Shown here piece after piece: positions 1-9,548 of a DNA stretch of 64,000 nt. Below the pieces are notes generated by a model. That model was not told the DNA's origin. It saw nothing but the letters and a program-made list of their open reading frames with translations, and searched no databases. The translations under genes and the position numbers were made by a program. How positions within the stretch are numbered: the first letter of the stretch is position 1; each line of letters opens with the position of its first letter. Origin of the DNA: Frigidibacter mobilis (GTDB taxonomy: Bacteria > Pseudomonadota > Alphaproteobacteria > Rhodobacterales > Rhodobacteraceae); assembly GCF_001620265.1 (NCBI RefSeq), contig NZ_CP012661.1, positions 3,392,501-3,456,500 of the forward strand, written 5' to 3'.

Positions 1-1672
1 TCTTCGGCAGTTCGGGCAGGATCTCGACATGCTTGGGCATCGCGGCGCGTTCATGGACGTGGCTGCGGGCATGCTCGGTCAGGTCTGCCACCGTCGCCTC
101 GGCACCCGCCACCAGCTCGACATAGACGCAAGGCAGTTCACCGGCGAAGGCATCGGGCTGGCCGATCGCACCGGCAAACGCCACCGCCGGATGGCTCAGC
201 AGCGCCTCCTCGATCTCGGCCGGGTCGATATTGTGCCCGCCCCGGATGATAAGGTCCTTGGCCCGCCCGGTGATCCACAGATAACCATCGGCATCGAGCC
301 GCCCCAGGTCGCCGGTCCGCAGATAGCGCCCCTCGGCGAACAGCCCGTGGTTCTTGTCCACCTCGGTATAGGTCGATCCCTCGAACACCCCCGGGTTGGC
401 CACACAGATCTCACCCACCTCATCCACCCCGCATTCGCGGATCACGTCGCCATTGGCGGTGTTCTGCAAGATCCGGACATGGGTATGGGGCAGCACAATG
501 CCGACAGAGCCAACCTTCTTCATCCCATCCACCGGGTTGCAAGCGACAAGGCAGGTCGCCTCGGTCAACCCGTAGCCCTCGGCAATCTCGACGCCGGTCG
601 CCGCCTTGAAGCGGTTGTAAAGCTCGACCGGCAGCGGCGCAGAACCGGAAATCGCAATGCGCAGCGACGAGACATCGGCATCCACCGGCCGCTGCATCAG
701 CGCGGCAATCGCCGTAGGCACCGTAATCAGGAAGCTGACCTGCCAGCGCTCGACCAGTTTCCAGAAGTTGTCGAATACCCCCTCGCCACGATAGCCGGCG
801 GGGGTCGGCATCACCATATGCGCGCCGCTGGCGATGCAGGACATCAGGATCGGATAGGCCGCAAACACATGGAACAGCGGCAACGGGCAGATCAGCACGT
901 CATCCTTGTCGAACAGCAGTCGGCCACCCAGCCAGCCGTTGTAGATCATCCCCGAATACTTGTGCTGAGCAACCTTCGGCATTCCCGTGGTGCCGCCGGT
1001 GTGGAAATAGGCCGCCACCCGGTCCGATGCGCTGTCGGCAAAGGTCAGGCGGTCGCCGGGCTCGCGTGCCGCGGCGCGGTTGAAGTCCAGCACATCGGCC
1101 TTGTGCGCCACCGGGTTCTTCGGCCGGATCAGCGGCACGATCCAGCTTTTCGGCGGGGTCAGGTAGCGGTTCAGGTCCACTTCGAGCACGGCCTTGACGC
1201 CCGGCGCGTGCCGCACCGCCTCGGCCGCCTTCTGAGCAACCTCGGACTTGGGGAAGGCCTTGAGCGTGACCAGAACCTTCGCCTTGGTCTCGCGCAGGAT
1301 CGCCGCAATCTGCTCGGGCTCCAACAGCGGGTTGATCGGGTTGACGATCCCGGCCGTCGCACCAGCCAGCAGCACCACCGCCGTCTCGGTGCAGTTGGGC
1401 AGCATGTAGGCGACGGTATCGCCCTCGCCCACGCCCAGCCGGCGCAGCAGGTTCGCCGCCTGCGTCACCCGCTTGTGCAGCTCGGCCCAGGTCACCGTCT
1501 CGGCCCGGTCCTTGGGACCCGAGGTGATCTGGAACGAAATCGCCGGCCGGTTCCCGTGCGCGGCACGGGTCTCGCTCAGGAACTGGTAGATCGTCGTCGG
1601 AACCTTGCGCTCGGCCCAGGGCATTTCTGCTTCGACGGCATCACGGTCCGCGACACTTGCGAATTTCGGCAT
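1..1672 (-). CDS. Acyl-CoA synthetase (AMP-binding), C-terminus cut off by the window edge
   Basis: Activates a carboxylic acid to its CoA thioester through an acyl-AMP intermediate (ANL superfamily). The minus-strand frame is open from an ATG at 1672 to the left edge, about 557 residues. The adenylate-forming P-loop reads YFHTGGTTGMPK, followed by the EGYGLTEA motif and the YLRTGDLGRLDADGYLWITG motif; the last C-terminal residues, with the catalytic lysine, lie outside. A strong ribosome site (GGAGGAG) sits 6-7 bases before the ATG. The long N-terminus with a full P-loop fits the roughly 630-residue acyl-CoA synthetases of Rhodobacteraceae. Substrate cannot be told from sequence. The ABC exporter upstream is codirectional with a gap of about 120 bases. 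Confidence 0.9.
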   Translation of the reverse strand, partial: MPKFASVADRDAVEAEMPWAERKVPTTIYQFLSETRAAHGNRPAISFQITSGPKDRAETVTWAELHKRVTQAANLLRRLGVGEGDTVAYMLPNCTETAVVLLAGATAGIVNPINPLLEPEQIAAILRETKAKVLVTLKAFPKSEVAQKAAEAVRHAPGVKAVLEVDLNRYLTPPKSWIVPLIRPKNPVAHKADVLDFNRAAAREPGDRLTFADSASDRVAAYFHTGGTTGMPKVAQHKYSGMIYNGWLGGRLLFDKDDVLICPLPLFHVFAAYPILMSCIASGAHMVMPTPAGYRGEGVFDNFWKLVERWQVSFLITVPTAIAALMQRPVDADVSSLRIAISGSAPLPVELYNRFKAATGVEIAEGYGLTEATCLVACNPVDGMKKVGSVGIVLPHTHVRILQNTANGDVIRECGVDEVGEICVANPGVFEGSTYTEVDKNHGLFAEGRYLRTGDLGRLDADGYLWITGRAKDLIIRGGHNIDPAEIEEALLSHPAVAFAGAIGQPDAFAGELPCVYVELVAGAEATVADLTEHARSHVHERAAMPKHVEILPELPK

Positions 1673-1792
1673 CTGTACTCCTCCCCGTTCACCCCTTGGG
1701 CGGGGTGTCTCCTTGCCGCAAAGCATGGTCGCAAACATCCCCCTGCTGCAAGAGTGACGCAGCGGCGGAAGGCGCGCAGGAAGAGCTCCGCT

Positions 1793-3610
1793 TCAGGCTG
1801 CGCCCAGATCCGGCGCCGGGTCCGGTTCGGCCCCGCCATCGGTGAACTGCAGCCGCGCCAGCCTGGCATAAAGCCCGCCCTCGGCCACCAGCGCGTCATG
1901 GGTGCCCTGCGCCACGATGCGCCCGCCGTCGAACACCACGATCCGGTCGGCCTTCTTCACCGTGGCCAGCCGGTGCGCCACGATCAGCGTGGTGCGCCCC
2001 TCCGCCAGCTTCTCCACCGCCACCTGCACCGCCCGCTCGCTTTCGGCATCCAGCGCGCTTGTCGCCTCGTCCAGCAGCAGCACCCGCGCATCGCGCAAGA
2101 TCGCCCGCGCAATGGCGATGCGCTGCTTCTGCCCCCCCGACAGCATCACCCCCCGCTCGCCGACATAGGTGTCATAGCCCTCGGGCAGCGCCGACAGGAA
2201 CTCATGCGCCACTGCAGCCCGCGCGGCGGCCTCGACCTCGGCATCGCTGGCGCCGGGCCGCCCGAAGCGGATGTTCTCGCGGGCACTGGTGGCAAAGATC
2301 ACCGGATCTTGCGGCACCAGCGCGATATCTTGCCGGAAATCGGCACGGTCCATGTCGCGCAGGTCGATCCCGTCCAGCGTCACCCGCCCTGCCTGCGGGT
2401 CATAGAAGCGCTGGATCAACTGGATCACCGTGGTCTTGCCCGCGCCCGACGGCCCGACCAGCGCCACCGTCTCGCCCGGGTGCACCAGCAGGTCCACGCC
2501 TTCCAGCGCCGAGACATCCGGGCGCGAGGGATACTGGAAGCGCACCCCCTCGAAGGCAATCTCGCCGCGCGCAGGGCGTGGCAGCGGCACCGGCTTTAGG
2601 GGGCCCTTCACGCTATCCTCGGCAGCCAGCAATTCCGACAGCCGCTCTGTCGCGCCCGCAGCCCGCTGCAACTCGCCCCAGATCTCGGACAGGGCACCGA
2701 CGGCCCCTGCCACCATCACCGCGTAGATCACGAACTGCACCAGCTCGCCCACGCTCATCTGGCCTTCGCGCACGTCGCGCGCGCCGATCCACAACACCCC
2801 GATCACTCCTGCGAACACCAGGAAGATCACGATCATCGTCATCACCGCGCGGGTTCCGATCCGGGTCTTGGCGGAGTCGAAGGCCTTCTCGGTCACCCGG
2901 CTGAAATCGCTCCGGCTGACAGTCTCATGGGTGAAGGCCTGCACCGTCTGCACCGACAGCAGTACCTCGGAGGCCGAACCCGACGAGGCGGCGATCCAGT
3001 CCTGGTTCTCGCGGCTCAGCACCCGCAGCCGCCGCCCCAGCACGACAATGGGCACGATCACCGCCGGAACGATCAGCATCACGAGGCCCGTCAGCTTGGC
3101 CGAGGTCAGCAGCAGCAGCGCCAGCCCCCCGATCAGCAGCAGCAGGTTGCGCAGCGCGACAGAGACAGAGGAGCCGATGACCGACAGGATCAACGTGGTA
3201 TCCGTGGTGATCCGGCTGATGATCTCGCCGGTCAGCACCCGCTCGAAGAAGGCGGGGCTCATCCCCACCACCCGGTCGAACACCGCCTTGCGGATATCGG
3301 CCACCACCCTCTCTCCCAGCCGGGTCACGAGGTAGTAGCGCGCCCCGGTGCCGAGCGCGAGTAGCCCGGCGATCACCAGGGCGGCAAGGAAGTACTGGTC
3401 CAGCAGCTCTGCGCCTTCGTTGAACCCGTCCACGACGCGCCGCACCGCAATCGGCAATACCAGGCTGACCGAGGCGGTCACCATCAACGCCAGCAACGCC
3501 CCCAGCACCATGCCCAGATAGGGCCGCAGGAACGGCCTCAGCGCCCGAAGCGCCCCGATGCGTTTCGATGCCGCCCGCTCTTCGGCGGACATCTGCGGTC
3601 TTCTGGCCAT
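1793..3610 (-). CDS. ABC transporter, fused permease and ATPase (MsbA/exporter type)
   Basis: A half-transporter of 605 residues that should dimerize in the inner membrane and export a hydrophobic or lipid-like substrate. The N-terminal half (about residues 25-310) is a six-helix type I exporter domain. The C-terminal ATPase has Walker A GPSGAGKTT (near residue 395), signature LSGGQKQR, Walker B VLLLDEATSALD and the switch histidine in IVAHRLAT, so the nucleotide site is complete. Length is normal for the family. Start chosen at ATG 3610 behind GGGAGAG. The substrate is unknown; the adjacent acyl-CoA synthetase does not settle it. Confidence 0.92.
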   Translation of the reverse strand: MARRPQMSAEERAASKRIGALRALRPFLRPYLGMVLGALLALMVTASVSLVLPIAVRRVVDGFNEGAELLDQYFLAALVIAGLLALGTGARYYLVTRLGERVVADIRKAVFDRVVGMSPAFFERVLTGEIISRITTDTTLILSVIGSSVSVALRNLLLLIGGLALLLLTSAKLTGLVMLIVPAVIVPIVVLGRRLRVLSRENQDWIAASSGSASEVLLSVQTVQAFTHETVSRSDFSRVTEKAFDSAKTRIGTRAVMTMIVIFLVFAGVIGVLWIGARDVREGQMSVGELVQFVIYAVMVAGAVGALSEIWGELQRAAGATERLSELLAAEDSVKGPLKPVPLPRPARGEIAFEGVRFQYPSRPDVSALEGVDLLVHPGETVALVGPSGAGKTTVIQLIQRFYDPQAGRVTLDGIDLRDMDRADFRQDIALVPQDPVIFATSARENIRFGRPGASDAEVEAAARAAVAHEFLSALPEGYDTYVGERGVMLSGGQKQRIAIARAILRDARVLLLDEATSALDAESERAVQVAVEKLAEGRTTLIVAHRLATVKKADRIVVFDGGRIVAQGTHDALVAEGGLYARLARLQFTDGGAEPDPAPDLGAA

Positions 3611-3716
3611 CGTCTCTCCCTTCGCGCTGCCTGCGGTTTAGGCGGTGACGGGCCTTCGGGCAAGCCGCGCGTCACAAACCGGGGCAATGCGCCGCGCTTC
3701 GGATCATGGGGAGGGG

Positions 3717-3790
3717 TGGAGCGGGCAGCGGGAATCGAACCCGCGTCTTTAGCTTGGAAGGCTAAGGTCTTACCATTACACAATGCCCGC
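3717..3790 (-). tRNA. tRNA-Gly (anticodon TCC)
   Basis: Reverse-complement reading gives a 74-base cloverleaf including an encoded CCA. The acceptor stem GCGGGCA pairs perfectly with TGCCCGC, the anticodon stem TTAGC/GCTAA encloses the loop CTTCCAA (anticodon TCC), and the T arm carries GGTTCGATTCC. It lies between the ABC exporter and the nucleotidase and shows no sign of an integrated element. Confidence 0.96.
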
Positions 3791-3886
3791 GTCTGACTGA
3801 CAATATAGTCCCCTTTGGGCGAGTGCAAGCACCCCTGCAGGCAAAGGGCGCGCCCGCAGACGCGCCCTCGGCACAGTGTCCTGCAC

Positions 3887-5485
3887 TTACTTCTTGGTGA
3901 TGCGCCCGTCGACATAGGGCGTATAGGGCGTGTTCGCCGCCAGATATTCCGCCGTCACATCGGCGAGATCGGGGCCGAAGTCATAGGCGTTTTGCGCATC
4001 GGTGGCGAACATCTTGAACCCGTCACCGCCATTGCGGACATAGTTGTTGGTGACGATGCCATAGATGGTCTCGGGCTCGATGGGGGCCCAGTCCTCTCCA
4101 GCCTTCACCATCACGTCCGAAACGCGCGATCCTGCCGGCTGGCTGATATCGAAGCTGTATTTCAGCCCCGCCACCTGCACGAAACGGCCCGCGGCCTCCT
4201 CATACTTGCTCACCCCGTTCTCCAGCGCAGCAACCACGGTTGCACCCGGCGCCTGGAAGGTGGACAGCGTGTTCTGGAACGGCAGCACCGTCAGCACCTC
4301 GCCCATCGTCACGTCGCCGGCGTCGATCGAGGCGCGCAGTCCGCCGCCATTGGCAATGGCGATGGTCACGCCCTGCTCGGCCACGCGCGCCAGCATCGCA
4401 TCGGCGACAAGGTTGCCCATCGTGCATTCCTGCGCCCGGCACGAATTGCGGTCCCCGTCGATGGGCTCGGCCGTCTCGGCCACCACCCGCGACTTCAGTT
4501 CCTCGATCGGGCCACCCAGTTCGGCCACGCGCGCCACCATCGCCGGATCGGCGATGACGCTTGCATCCAGCAGGATCGGCTCGCCCGCGGCCGAGGTCAG
4601 CTTGCCGTCATCGTCAAAAGTCAGCACGAGATGCCCGACATATTTGGAATAGGCATAGGCCGTGGCAATCGGCACCTCGGTGCCATCCGGGCCCGCAACC
4701 ATCGTCGGATAGGCCCCCGCCGCGCCCTCCATGTTGCCCAGAAGCGTGTGAGAATGCCCGCCCACGATCGCGTCGATGCCCGCGGCGGCCGCAGCGATCT
4801 CCTGATCCTTCACATAGCCGACATGGGTCAGCGCGATGATCTTGGTCACGCCCGCGTCCGCCAGCGTCGCCGCATCGGCGGCAAGACTCTCGATTTCATC
4901 CTGGAAGGTGATATTCGGCCCGGGCGAGGCGGTTTCCGGCGTATCGACCGCCAGCGCCGACACGATGCCGATCTTCTCGCCGCCGACCTCCAGCACCACC
5001 GTATCCTGCACCTTGCCCTTCAGCTCGTCAGAGCTGGACAGATCGAGGTTGCCCGAGGTCACCGGAAAATCGACTTTTTCCAGCAGTTCCAGCGCGCCAT
5101 TCGGCCCGTCGTCGAACTCGTGGTTACCCAGGGCCATCGCATCGAAACCGATGGCGTTCATCAGCTCGGCAACCAGCTCCCCCTTGTAGGTCGAGTAATA
5201 GAGCGAGCCCTGATACTGGTCGCCCGCATCCAGCACGATCACGTTCTCGCCGGCGGCAGTCAGCTCGTCGCGCAGTTCCTTGATCTTGGTCGCCACCCGG
5301 GCGATTCCGCCAAAGCACTTGCCCGCCGCGTCATCCTCTGCCGAGCAGGTCGAGTCGCTGGAGCTGACCGGTTCGATCCGGCTGTGCAGGTCGTTGATGT
5401 GCAGAACGTGCAGCGTATACTCCGCCGAGGCGGCACCGGCAGACAGCGCAAGCGCAGCGACCGAGGCAAGAAGCCGATATTTCAT
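3887..5485 (-). CDS. Periplasmic 5'-nucleotidase / 2',3'-cyclic phosphodiesterase (UshA-like)
   Basis: Hydrolyses nucleotides outside the cytoplasm to nucleoside and phosphate. The calcineurin-like metallophosphatase motifs are all visible: INDLHSRIEP, VLDAGDQYQGS, LGNHEFDDG, THVG and GGHSHT, followed by the C-terminal 5'-nucleotidase domain with NGGGLR. An N-terminal signal peptide ends near the sequence AGAASAEYTL. Two in-frame ATGs exist, at 5491 and 5485. AAGGAG lies only 2 bases before the first but 8 bases before the second, so 5485 is chosen (532 residues). Pho-box-like sites upstream fit phosphate-starvation control. Stand-alone gene, typical length. Confidence 0.92.
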   Translation of the reverse strand: MKYRLLASVAALALSAGAASAEYTLHVLHINDLHSRIEPVSSSDSTCSAEDDAAGKCFGGIARVATKIKELRDELTAAGENVIVLDAGDQYQGSLYYSTYKGELVAELMNAIGFDAMALGNHEFDDGPNGALELLEKVDFPVTSGNLDLSSSDELKGKVQDTVVLEVGGEKIGIVSALAVDTPETASPGPNITFQDEIESLAADAATLADAGVTKIIALTHVGYVKDQEIAAAAAGIDAIVGGHSHTLLGNMEGAAGAYPTMVAGPDGTEVPIATAYAYSKYVGHLVLTFDDDGKLTSAAGEPILLDASVIADPAMVARVAELGGPIEELKSRVVAETAEPIDGDRNSCRAQECTMGNLVADAMLARVAEQGVTIAIANGGGLRASIDAGDVTMGEVLTVLPFQNTLSTFQAPGATVVAALENGVSKYEEAAGRFVQVAGLKYSFDISQPAGSRVSDVMVKAGEDWAPIEPETIYGIVTNNYVRNGGDGFKMFATDAQNAYDFGPDLADVTAEYLAANTPYTPYVDGRITKK

Positions 5486-5537
5486 GGGCATAACTCCTTT
5501 GTCAGGCTGGGGATCGTCAGGAACAGACGGCGGATGG

Positions 5538-5555
5538 CTGTTACATTGCTGTCAC
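5538..5555 (+). promoter_or_regulatory. Pho-box-like PhoB site, plus orientation
   Basis: CTGTTAC-ATTG-CTGTCAC: two 7-base repeats of the CTGTCAT type, start-to-start 11 bases, the spacing of the PhoB consensus. It points toward DUF952-pyrD, whose start is about 140 bases away. Found by reading, not by a scored matrix. Confidence 0.5.
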
Positions 5556-5602
5556 AATCCGCCCCTGTCAAAGCCCTATCGCCCCCATAGGGCCCCAGGC
5601 CG

Positions 5603-5620
5603 GTGACAGCACCATGACAT
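5603..5620 (-). promoter_or_regulatory. Pho-box-like PhoB site upstream of the 5'-nucleotidase
   Basis: On the minus strand the sequence is ATGTCAT-GGTG-CTGTCAC, again two CTGTCAT-like heptamers with an 11-base period. It lies about 118 bases before the nucleotidase start and points toward it. Phosphate-responsive control of a periplasmic nucleotidase is biologically expected. Confidence 0.55.
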
Positions 5621-5695
5621 TGCGCCCTGCATTGGCGGCGCGCCGCCGCACACGCCGCCATTGACCACCGCGCAGGGGCAAGGCATGTGTGCACC

Positions 5696-6034
5696 ATGCT
5701 GATCTTCAAGATATTCCGCCGCACCGAATGGGATGCGTTCAAGGCCGCCGGCGAAACCGCCGGGGCGCCCGTCGATCTGGCCGATGGCTACATCCATTTC
5801 TCGACCGCGGCGCAGCTTCCCGAGACCGCGTCCAGGCACTTCGCCACCGAAAGCGATCTGGTCCTGGTCGCCTTTGCGCCCGAGACCCTGGGCGAGGCGC
5901 TGAAATGGGAGCCCTCGCGCGGCGGCCAGCTGTTCCCGCATCTCTACCGCCCGCTGCGCCTGTCCGAAGTGGTGTGGGACAAGTCCCTGCCGCTTGGTGC
6001 CACCGGCCACATCTTCCCCGAGGGCGTGCTATGA
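5696..6034 (+). CDS. DUF952 domain protein
   Basis: A small cytosolic protein of 112 residues. It opens with [15 protein letters not shown] and contains [15 protein letters not shown], the conserved core of DUF952 (function unknown; fold related to ADP-ribosyltransferase-like small proteins in some databases). An in-frame GTG at 5687 would add three residues, but family members begin at the MLI segment, so ATG 5696 is chosen. Its TGA overlaps the pyrD ATG (ATGA), so the two genes are translationally coupled. Confidence 0.85.
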   Translation: MLIFKIFRRTEWDAFKAAGETAGAPVDLADGYIHFSTAAQLPETASRHFATESDLVLVAFAPETLGEALKWEPSRGGQLFPHLYRPLRLSEVVWDKSLPLGATGHIFPEGVL

Positions 6035-7092
6035 CCCCGCTGGAACGCCTCGGCCTTCTCGCACTGCACCGGATGGATCCCGAGGCGGCCCATGCCCTGT
6101 CAATCCGCGCGCTGAACGCGGGCCTTGCGCCCACGCCCGGCCCCGTCACCGGCACCCGGCTTGCCACCGATCTCGCCGGTCTTGCGCTACCCAACCCGGT
6201 CGGCCTCGCCGCAGGCTTCGACAAGAACGCGGTTGCGGTGAACCGCCTGGCCCGTGCCGGCTTCGGCTTCATCGAGGTGGGCGCCGCGACCCCGCGCCCG
6301 CAAGACGGGAACCCGCGCCCGCGACTGTTCCGCCTGACCGAGGACCGCGCCGTCATCAACCGCTTCGGCTTCAACAACCAGGGCGCCGCCGCGATCACCG
6401 CACGGCTGGCCGCACGGCAGCGCGGCCCGGTGCCCGTCGGCCTCAACCTCGGGGCCAACAAGGACAGCGCCGACCGCGCCGCCGATTTCGCGCAGGTGCT
6501 GGCGCTGGCCGGCCCGCAGGTCGATTTCGCCACCGTCAACGTCTCCTCGCCCAACACCGAACGCCTGCGCGACCTGCAGGGAAAGGCGGCACTGACAGCG
6601 CTGCTGACCGGCGTGCTGGCGGTGCGCGATACGCTGGACGTGCGCATCCCGGTCTTCGTGAAGATCGCCCCCGATCTTGATGCCGCGGGGCTGGAGGATA
6701 TCGCCGAGGCGGCGCTGGCCTCGGGCATCGACGGCATCATCGCCACCAATACCACCCTGTCGCGGACTGGCCTGCACAGCCCCCATGCGCAGCAGACCGG
6801 CGGCCTGTCCGGCGCGCCGCTGTTCGAGCTTTCCACCCGCGTTCTGGCCCGGATCTCGGTGCTGACCGAAGGCCGCCTGCCGCTGATCGGCGTGGGCGGC
6901 ATCGCCAGCGCCGAGCAGGCCTATGCCAAGATCCGCGCCGGCGCCTCGGCGGTGCAGCTTTACTCCGCGCTCGTCTATGGCGGGCTGTCGCTGGCCGCCG
7001 ATATCGCCCGCGGCCTCGATGCGCTGCTGGAACGGGACGGTTTCGCCTCGGTCACGGAGGCTGTCGGCAGCGGCCGCGGCGACTGGGTCTAA
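6031..7092 (+). CDS. pyrD: Dihydroorotate dehydrogenase, quinone-dependent (class 2)
   Basis: Oxidizes dihydroorotate to orotate in pyrimidine synthesis, passing electrons to quinone at the inner membrane. The 353-residue protein starts with the helical membrane-binding segment typical of class 2, then [22 protein letters not shown], the active-site loop [14 protein letters not shown] (serine base), FVKIAPDL, the FMN-phosphate segment IGVGGI and [13 protein letters not shown]. The start overlaps the DUF952 stop by 4 bases. It ends one base from the convergent MATE gene. Confidence 0.96.
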   Translation: MTPLERLGLLALHRMDPEAAHALSIRALNAGLAPTPGPVTGTRLATDLAGLALPNPVGLAAGFDKNAVAVNRLARAGFGFIEVGAATPRPQDGNPRPRLFRLTEDRAVINRFGFNNQGAAAITARLAARQRGPVPVGLNLGANKDSADRAADFAQVLALAGPQVDFATVNVSSPNTERLRDLQGKAALTALLTGVLAVRDTLDVRIPVFVKIAPDLDAAGLEDIAEAALASGIDGIIATNTTLSRTGLHSPHAQQTGGLSGAPLFELSTRVLARISVLTEGRLPLIGVGGIASAEQAYAKIRAGASAVQLYSALVYGGLSLAADIARGLDALLERDGFASVTEAVGSGRGDWV

Positions 7093-7093
7093 C

Positions 7094-8398
7094 TCACGCC
7101 GCCGCCCGCTCCACCCGCGGATAGAGCGCGCCCATCGTCACCCCCCGCGCGGTATTCAACACCATCAGCGCCGCCCAAAGCCCGTGATTGCCATAGGCCG
7201 GCAGCAAGATCGCCACCGCCACCACATAGATCGCAAAGGACATCAGCGCCGCATTGCGCATTTCCCTGGTGCGGGTCGCGCCGATGAAGATGCCGTCCAG
7301 CATCCAGCTGGCAACGCCGATCAGCGGCGCCACCGCCAGCCAGGGCAGGAACTCCCGCGCCTCGATCCGCACCCCGGGCGCGGTCGTCATCAGGTCGATG
7401 ATGACCGGCCCCGCCAGCCAGAAGCACAGCGCCAGCAGCACCGCCCCGCCCAGCCCCCATTGCGAGGTGACAATCGACGCCCGCCGCACCCGGGCCCGGC
7501 TGCGCGCCCCCACCGCCTGCCCGACCAGCGATTCCGCGGCAAAGGCAAATCCGTCCAGCGCATAGGCGGTAATCTCCAGGAACTGCAGCAGCACCTGATT
7601 GGCGGCCAGCGTCACGTCACCCATGCGCGCCGCCAGAAAGATGAAGCTGGTGAACGACATCTGCAGCGCCACGGACCGCAGCATGATATCGCCGTTCACC
7701 CCCAGCATCCGCCGCAGCCGCACCGCATCGAACACCCGCGCCCGGTCGCGCCAATGCCCGCCCGCCAGCGCGCTCCGGCACAGCCAAAGGCCAAGCGCCA
7801 GCCCGCTCCATTCCGCCAGCAGCGTCGCAATCGCCACGCCCTCGACGCCCCAGCCCAGCCCCAGCACGAACCACAGGTCCAGCAAGACGTTCAGCCCGTT
7901 CATCCACAGCTGCAGCAGAAGAACAGCCCGCGTGCGCTCCAGCGCGATCAGCCAGCCGGTCACGGCATAAAGCCCGATCGTCGCCGGCGCGCCCCAGACG
8001 CGGATCTGCATGTAGTCCCGCGCCAGTCTCTCGACCTCGTCCGAAGCGGGCGCCAGCGCGAACGCGCCTGCAAACAGCGGCACCTGCAGCGCGATGAGCC
8101 CGAGGCCCGCGGCGGCGGCCACCAGCAGCGCCCGCACGAGATTCGCGGCCACCTCGGCCTGGTCCCCCGCCCCCAGCGCCTGTGCGACCAGCCCTGATGT
8201 GCCCATCCGCAGAAATCCGAAGATCCAGTAGATCGACACCAGCACGATCGCGCCCAGCCCCACCGCGCCGATCGGCGCCGCCTGCCCCAGCTGGCCGACA
8301 ACGCCGGTATCGACCGCGCCCAGGATCGGCACCGTCGCATTCGACAGCACGATCGGCACAGCAATCTTCAGGACGCGGGAGTGGCTGATCGTGCGCAT
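7094..8398 (-). CDS. MATE family efflux transporter
   Basis: A 434-residue integral membrane protein with about twelve hydrophobic segments. The N-terminal region AVPIVLSNATVPILGAVDT and the matching segment in the second half (near GVNGDIMLRSVALQ) are the paired-repeat signatures of DinF-type MATE exporters, which use a Na+ or H+ gradient to expel drugs or metabolites. It starts 10 bases after the stop of the upstream thioesterase gene, so it is probably the last gene of a three-gene operon. No strong ribosome site is visible before ATG 8398. Substrate unknown. Confidence 0.9.
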   Translation of the reverse strand: MRTISHSRVLKIAVPIVLSNATVPILGAVDTGVVGQLGQAAPIGAVGLGAIVLVSIYWIFGFLRMGTSGLVAQALGAGDQAEVAANLVRALLVAAAAGLGLIALQVPLFAGAFALAPASDEVERLARDYMQIRVWGAPATIGLYAVTGWLIALERTRAVLLLQLWMNGLNVLLDLWFVLGLGWGVEGVAIATLLAEWSGLALGLWLCRSALAGGHWRDRARVFDAVRLRRMLGVNGDIMLRSVALQMSFTSFIFLAARMGDVTLAANQVLLQFLEITAYALDGFAFAAESLVGQAVGARSRARVRRASIVTSQWGLGGAVLLALCFWLAGPVIIDLMTTAPGVRIEAREFLPWLAVAPLIGVASWMLDGIFIGATRTREMRNAALMSFAIYVVAVAILLPAYGNHGLWAALMVLNTARGVTMGALYPRVERAAA

Positions 8399-8407
8399 TC
8401 GTCCGGG

Positions 8408-8926
8408 TCAGTCTTCGCGCGCGGGCATCAGGAAATGCCCCGTGGCCTGCGCGAACAAGCGCGAGCGGTTGTCCTGCCAGGCCTCGACATGCACCGAGGC
8501 ATAGCGCCGGCCCGAGCGGTTGACGCGGGCCCGCGCATAGGCATCGCGCGGCAGGCCGGATCGCAGGTAGTCCACCGTGAAGTCGATGGTCTTGGGCAGC
8601 CGCGGCAGATGCAGCGGGTCCAGCAGCGTCGCGTCGATCCGACCTGCCTCCATCTCTTCCCACAGCAAGGACCATGACAGCTCGATGATCGCCGTCGTCT
8701 CCAGAAACGCCGCAGTCACCCCGCCATGCAGCGCCGGCAGCATCGGGTTGCCGATCAGCTTTTCGTCAAAGGGGAGCGTCGCAGTCAATTCGTCGCCGCG
8801 CCGGTCGAAGGCGATGCCAAGGAACTGGATATAGGGCACCCCCGCCACCAGCGCCTTCAGTGCCGCATCGCGGCGCTGCTTGATGACCTGCACGGGTTCG
8901 GGTTTCGGGCGCGGGGACATGCTCAT
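8408..8926 (-). CDS. PaaI-family hotdog thioesterase (second of a tandem pair)
   Basis: A 172-residue acyl-CoA thioesterase-like protein. The hotdog helix segment reads MLPALHGGVTAAFLETTAI and a later strand IDFTVDYLRSG matches the family. The usual catalytic Asp/Glu/Asn positions cannot be assigned with certainty. Its ATG overlaps the upstream thioesterase stop (ATGA), so the two are coupled; related but clearly diverged partners suggest heteromeric or divided substrate roles, which is inference. Confidence 0.85.
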   Translation of the reverse strand: MSMSPRPKPEPVQVIKQRRDAALKALVAGVPYIQFLGIAFDRRGDELTATLPFDEKLIGNPMLPALHGGVTAAFLETTAIIELSWSLLWEEMEAGRIDATLLDPLHLPRLPKTIDFTVDYLRSGLPRDAYARARVNRSGRRYASVHVEAWQDNRSRLFAQATGHFLMPARED

Positions 8927-9363
8927 GCCATCCTCTCGCCGGTTGCCTGCACGGTGAAGGTCCCCGTCGCCGTCGCCACCGGAAGCGCGTCATTGTCGTC
9001 ATGCGCACTGGCCCGCACGAAGGCGACCGACCTTGTGATGTGGTGGCACACGGCGCGGGCGCGGATCCGCTGGCCCGGAGTCGCCGCGCGCATGTAGTCG
9101 ATGCGCAGGTCGATGGTCGCGGTGCCCGCCGGGCTACCCGGATGGCTCATCACCGCTGCCCCGCAGCAGGTGTCCATCAGCGCCGATACCGCGCCGCCAT
9201 GAATCACCCCCGTCTGCGGATCCCCCACTAGCCGCAGGTCATAGGGCATCGAGATCGCGGCAACGCCCTCGCCGATCTCGTCCAGCACCATGTTCAGCGC
9301 CCGAGAATGCGGAATCGCCTCGATGAACTGCCGCGCGATGGCCATCTTGCCCTGCTCGTCCAT
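8923..9363 (-). CDS. PaaI-family hotdog thioesterase (first of a tandem pair)
   Basis: A 146-residue single hotdog domain. Motifs: GDPQTGVIHGGAVSALMDT, where HGG plus the following helix is the PaaI signature, and ATIDLRIDYMRAATPG. Expected to hydrolyse an aromatic or short acyl-CoA. First gene of an operon with the second thioesterase and the MATE exporter, transcribed divergently from the MerR gene at 9549. Confidence 0.88.
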   Translation of the reverse strand: MDEQGKMAIARQFIEAIPHSRALNMVLDEIGEGVAAISMPYDLRLVGDPQTGVIHGGAVSALMDTCCGAAVMSHPGSPAGTATIDLRIDYMRAATPGQRIRARAVCHHITRSVAFVRASAHDDNDALPVATATGTFTVQATGERMA

Positions 9364-9548
9364 TCCGTCACTCCCCGCGCCGATTGCTGCGCCATGCTGC
9401 GCGGCAACCTGCGCCGCTGCAAGCGTGATCTTGCCGGCGCCATGCTGGCAGATCGGGTCAAAAGCGACGATGTCACCCCTGTCCAGCAGAGCAGTTGAGA
9501 TCGCCCTGCCAAGGCGTTAGCCTGAGAAAACTGGGGAGGGCTGCCGCG

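Noticed and set aside
29..2599. Long open frame of 856 codons on the plus strand
   Set aside because: It runs antisense to the acyl-CoA synthetase and ABC exporter, is rich in His/Arg/Gln without domains, and arises from the high-GC codon pattern of the opposite strand. The same applies to long antisense frames at 3815-5590, 10326-12503, 13480-14886, 19112-21730, 29218-31776, 32493-34454 and 38836-40416.
5549..5571. CTGTCAC...CTGTCAA as an additional Pho box
   Set aside because: The repeat period is 16 bases, not the 11 required for PhoB dimers.
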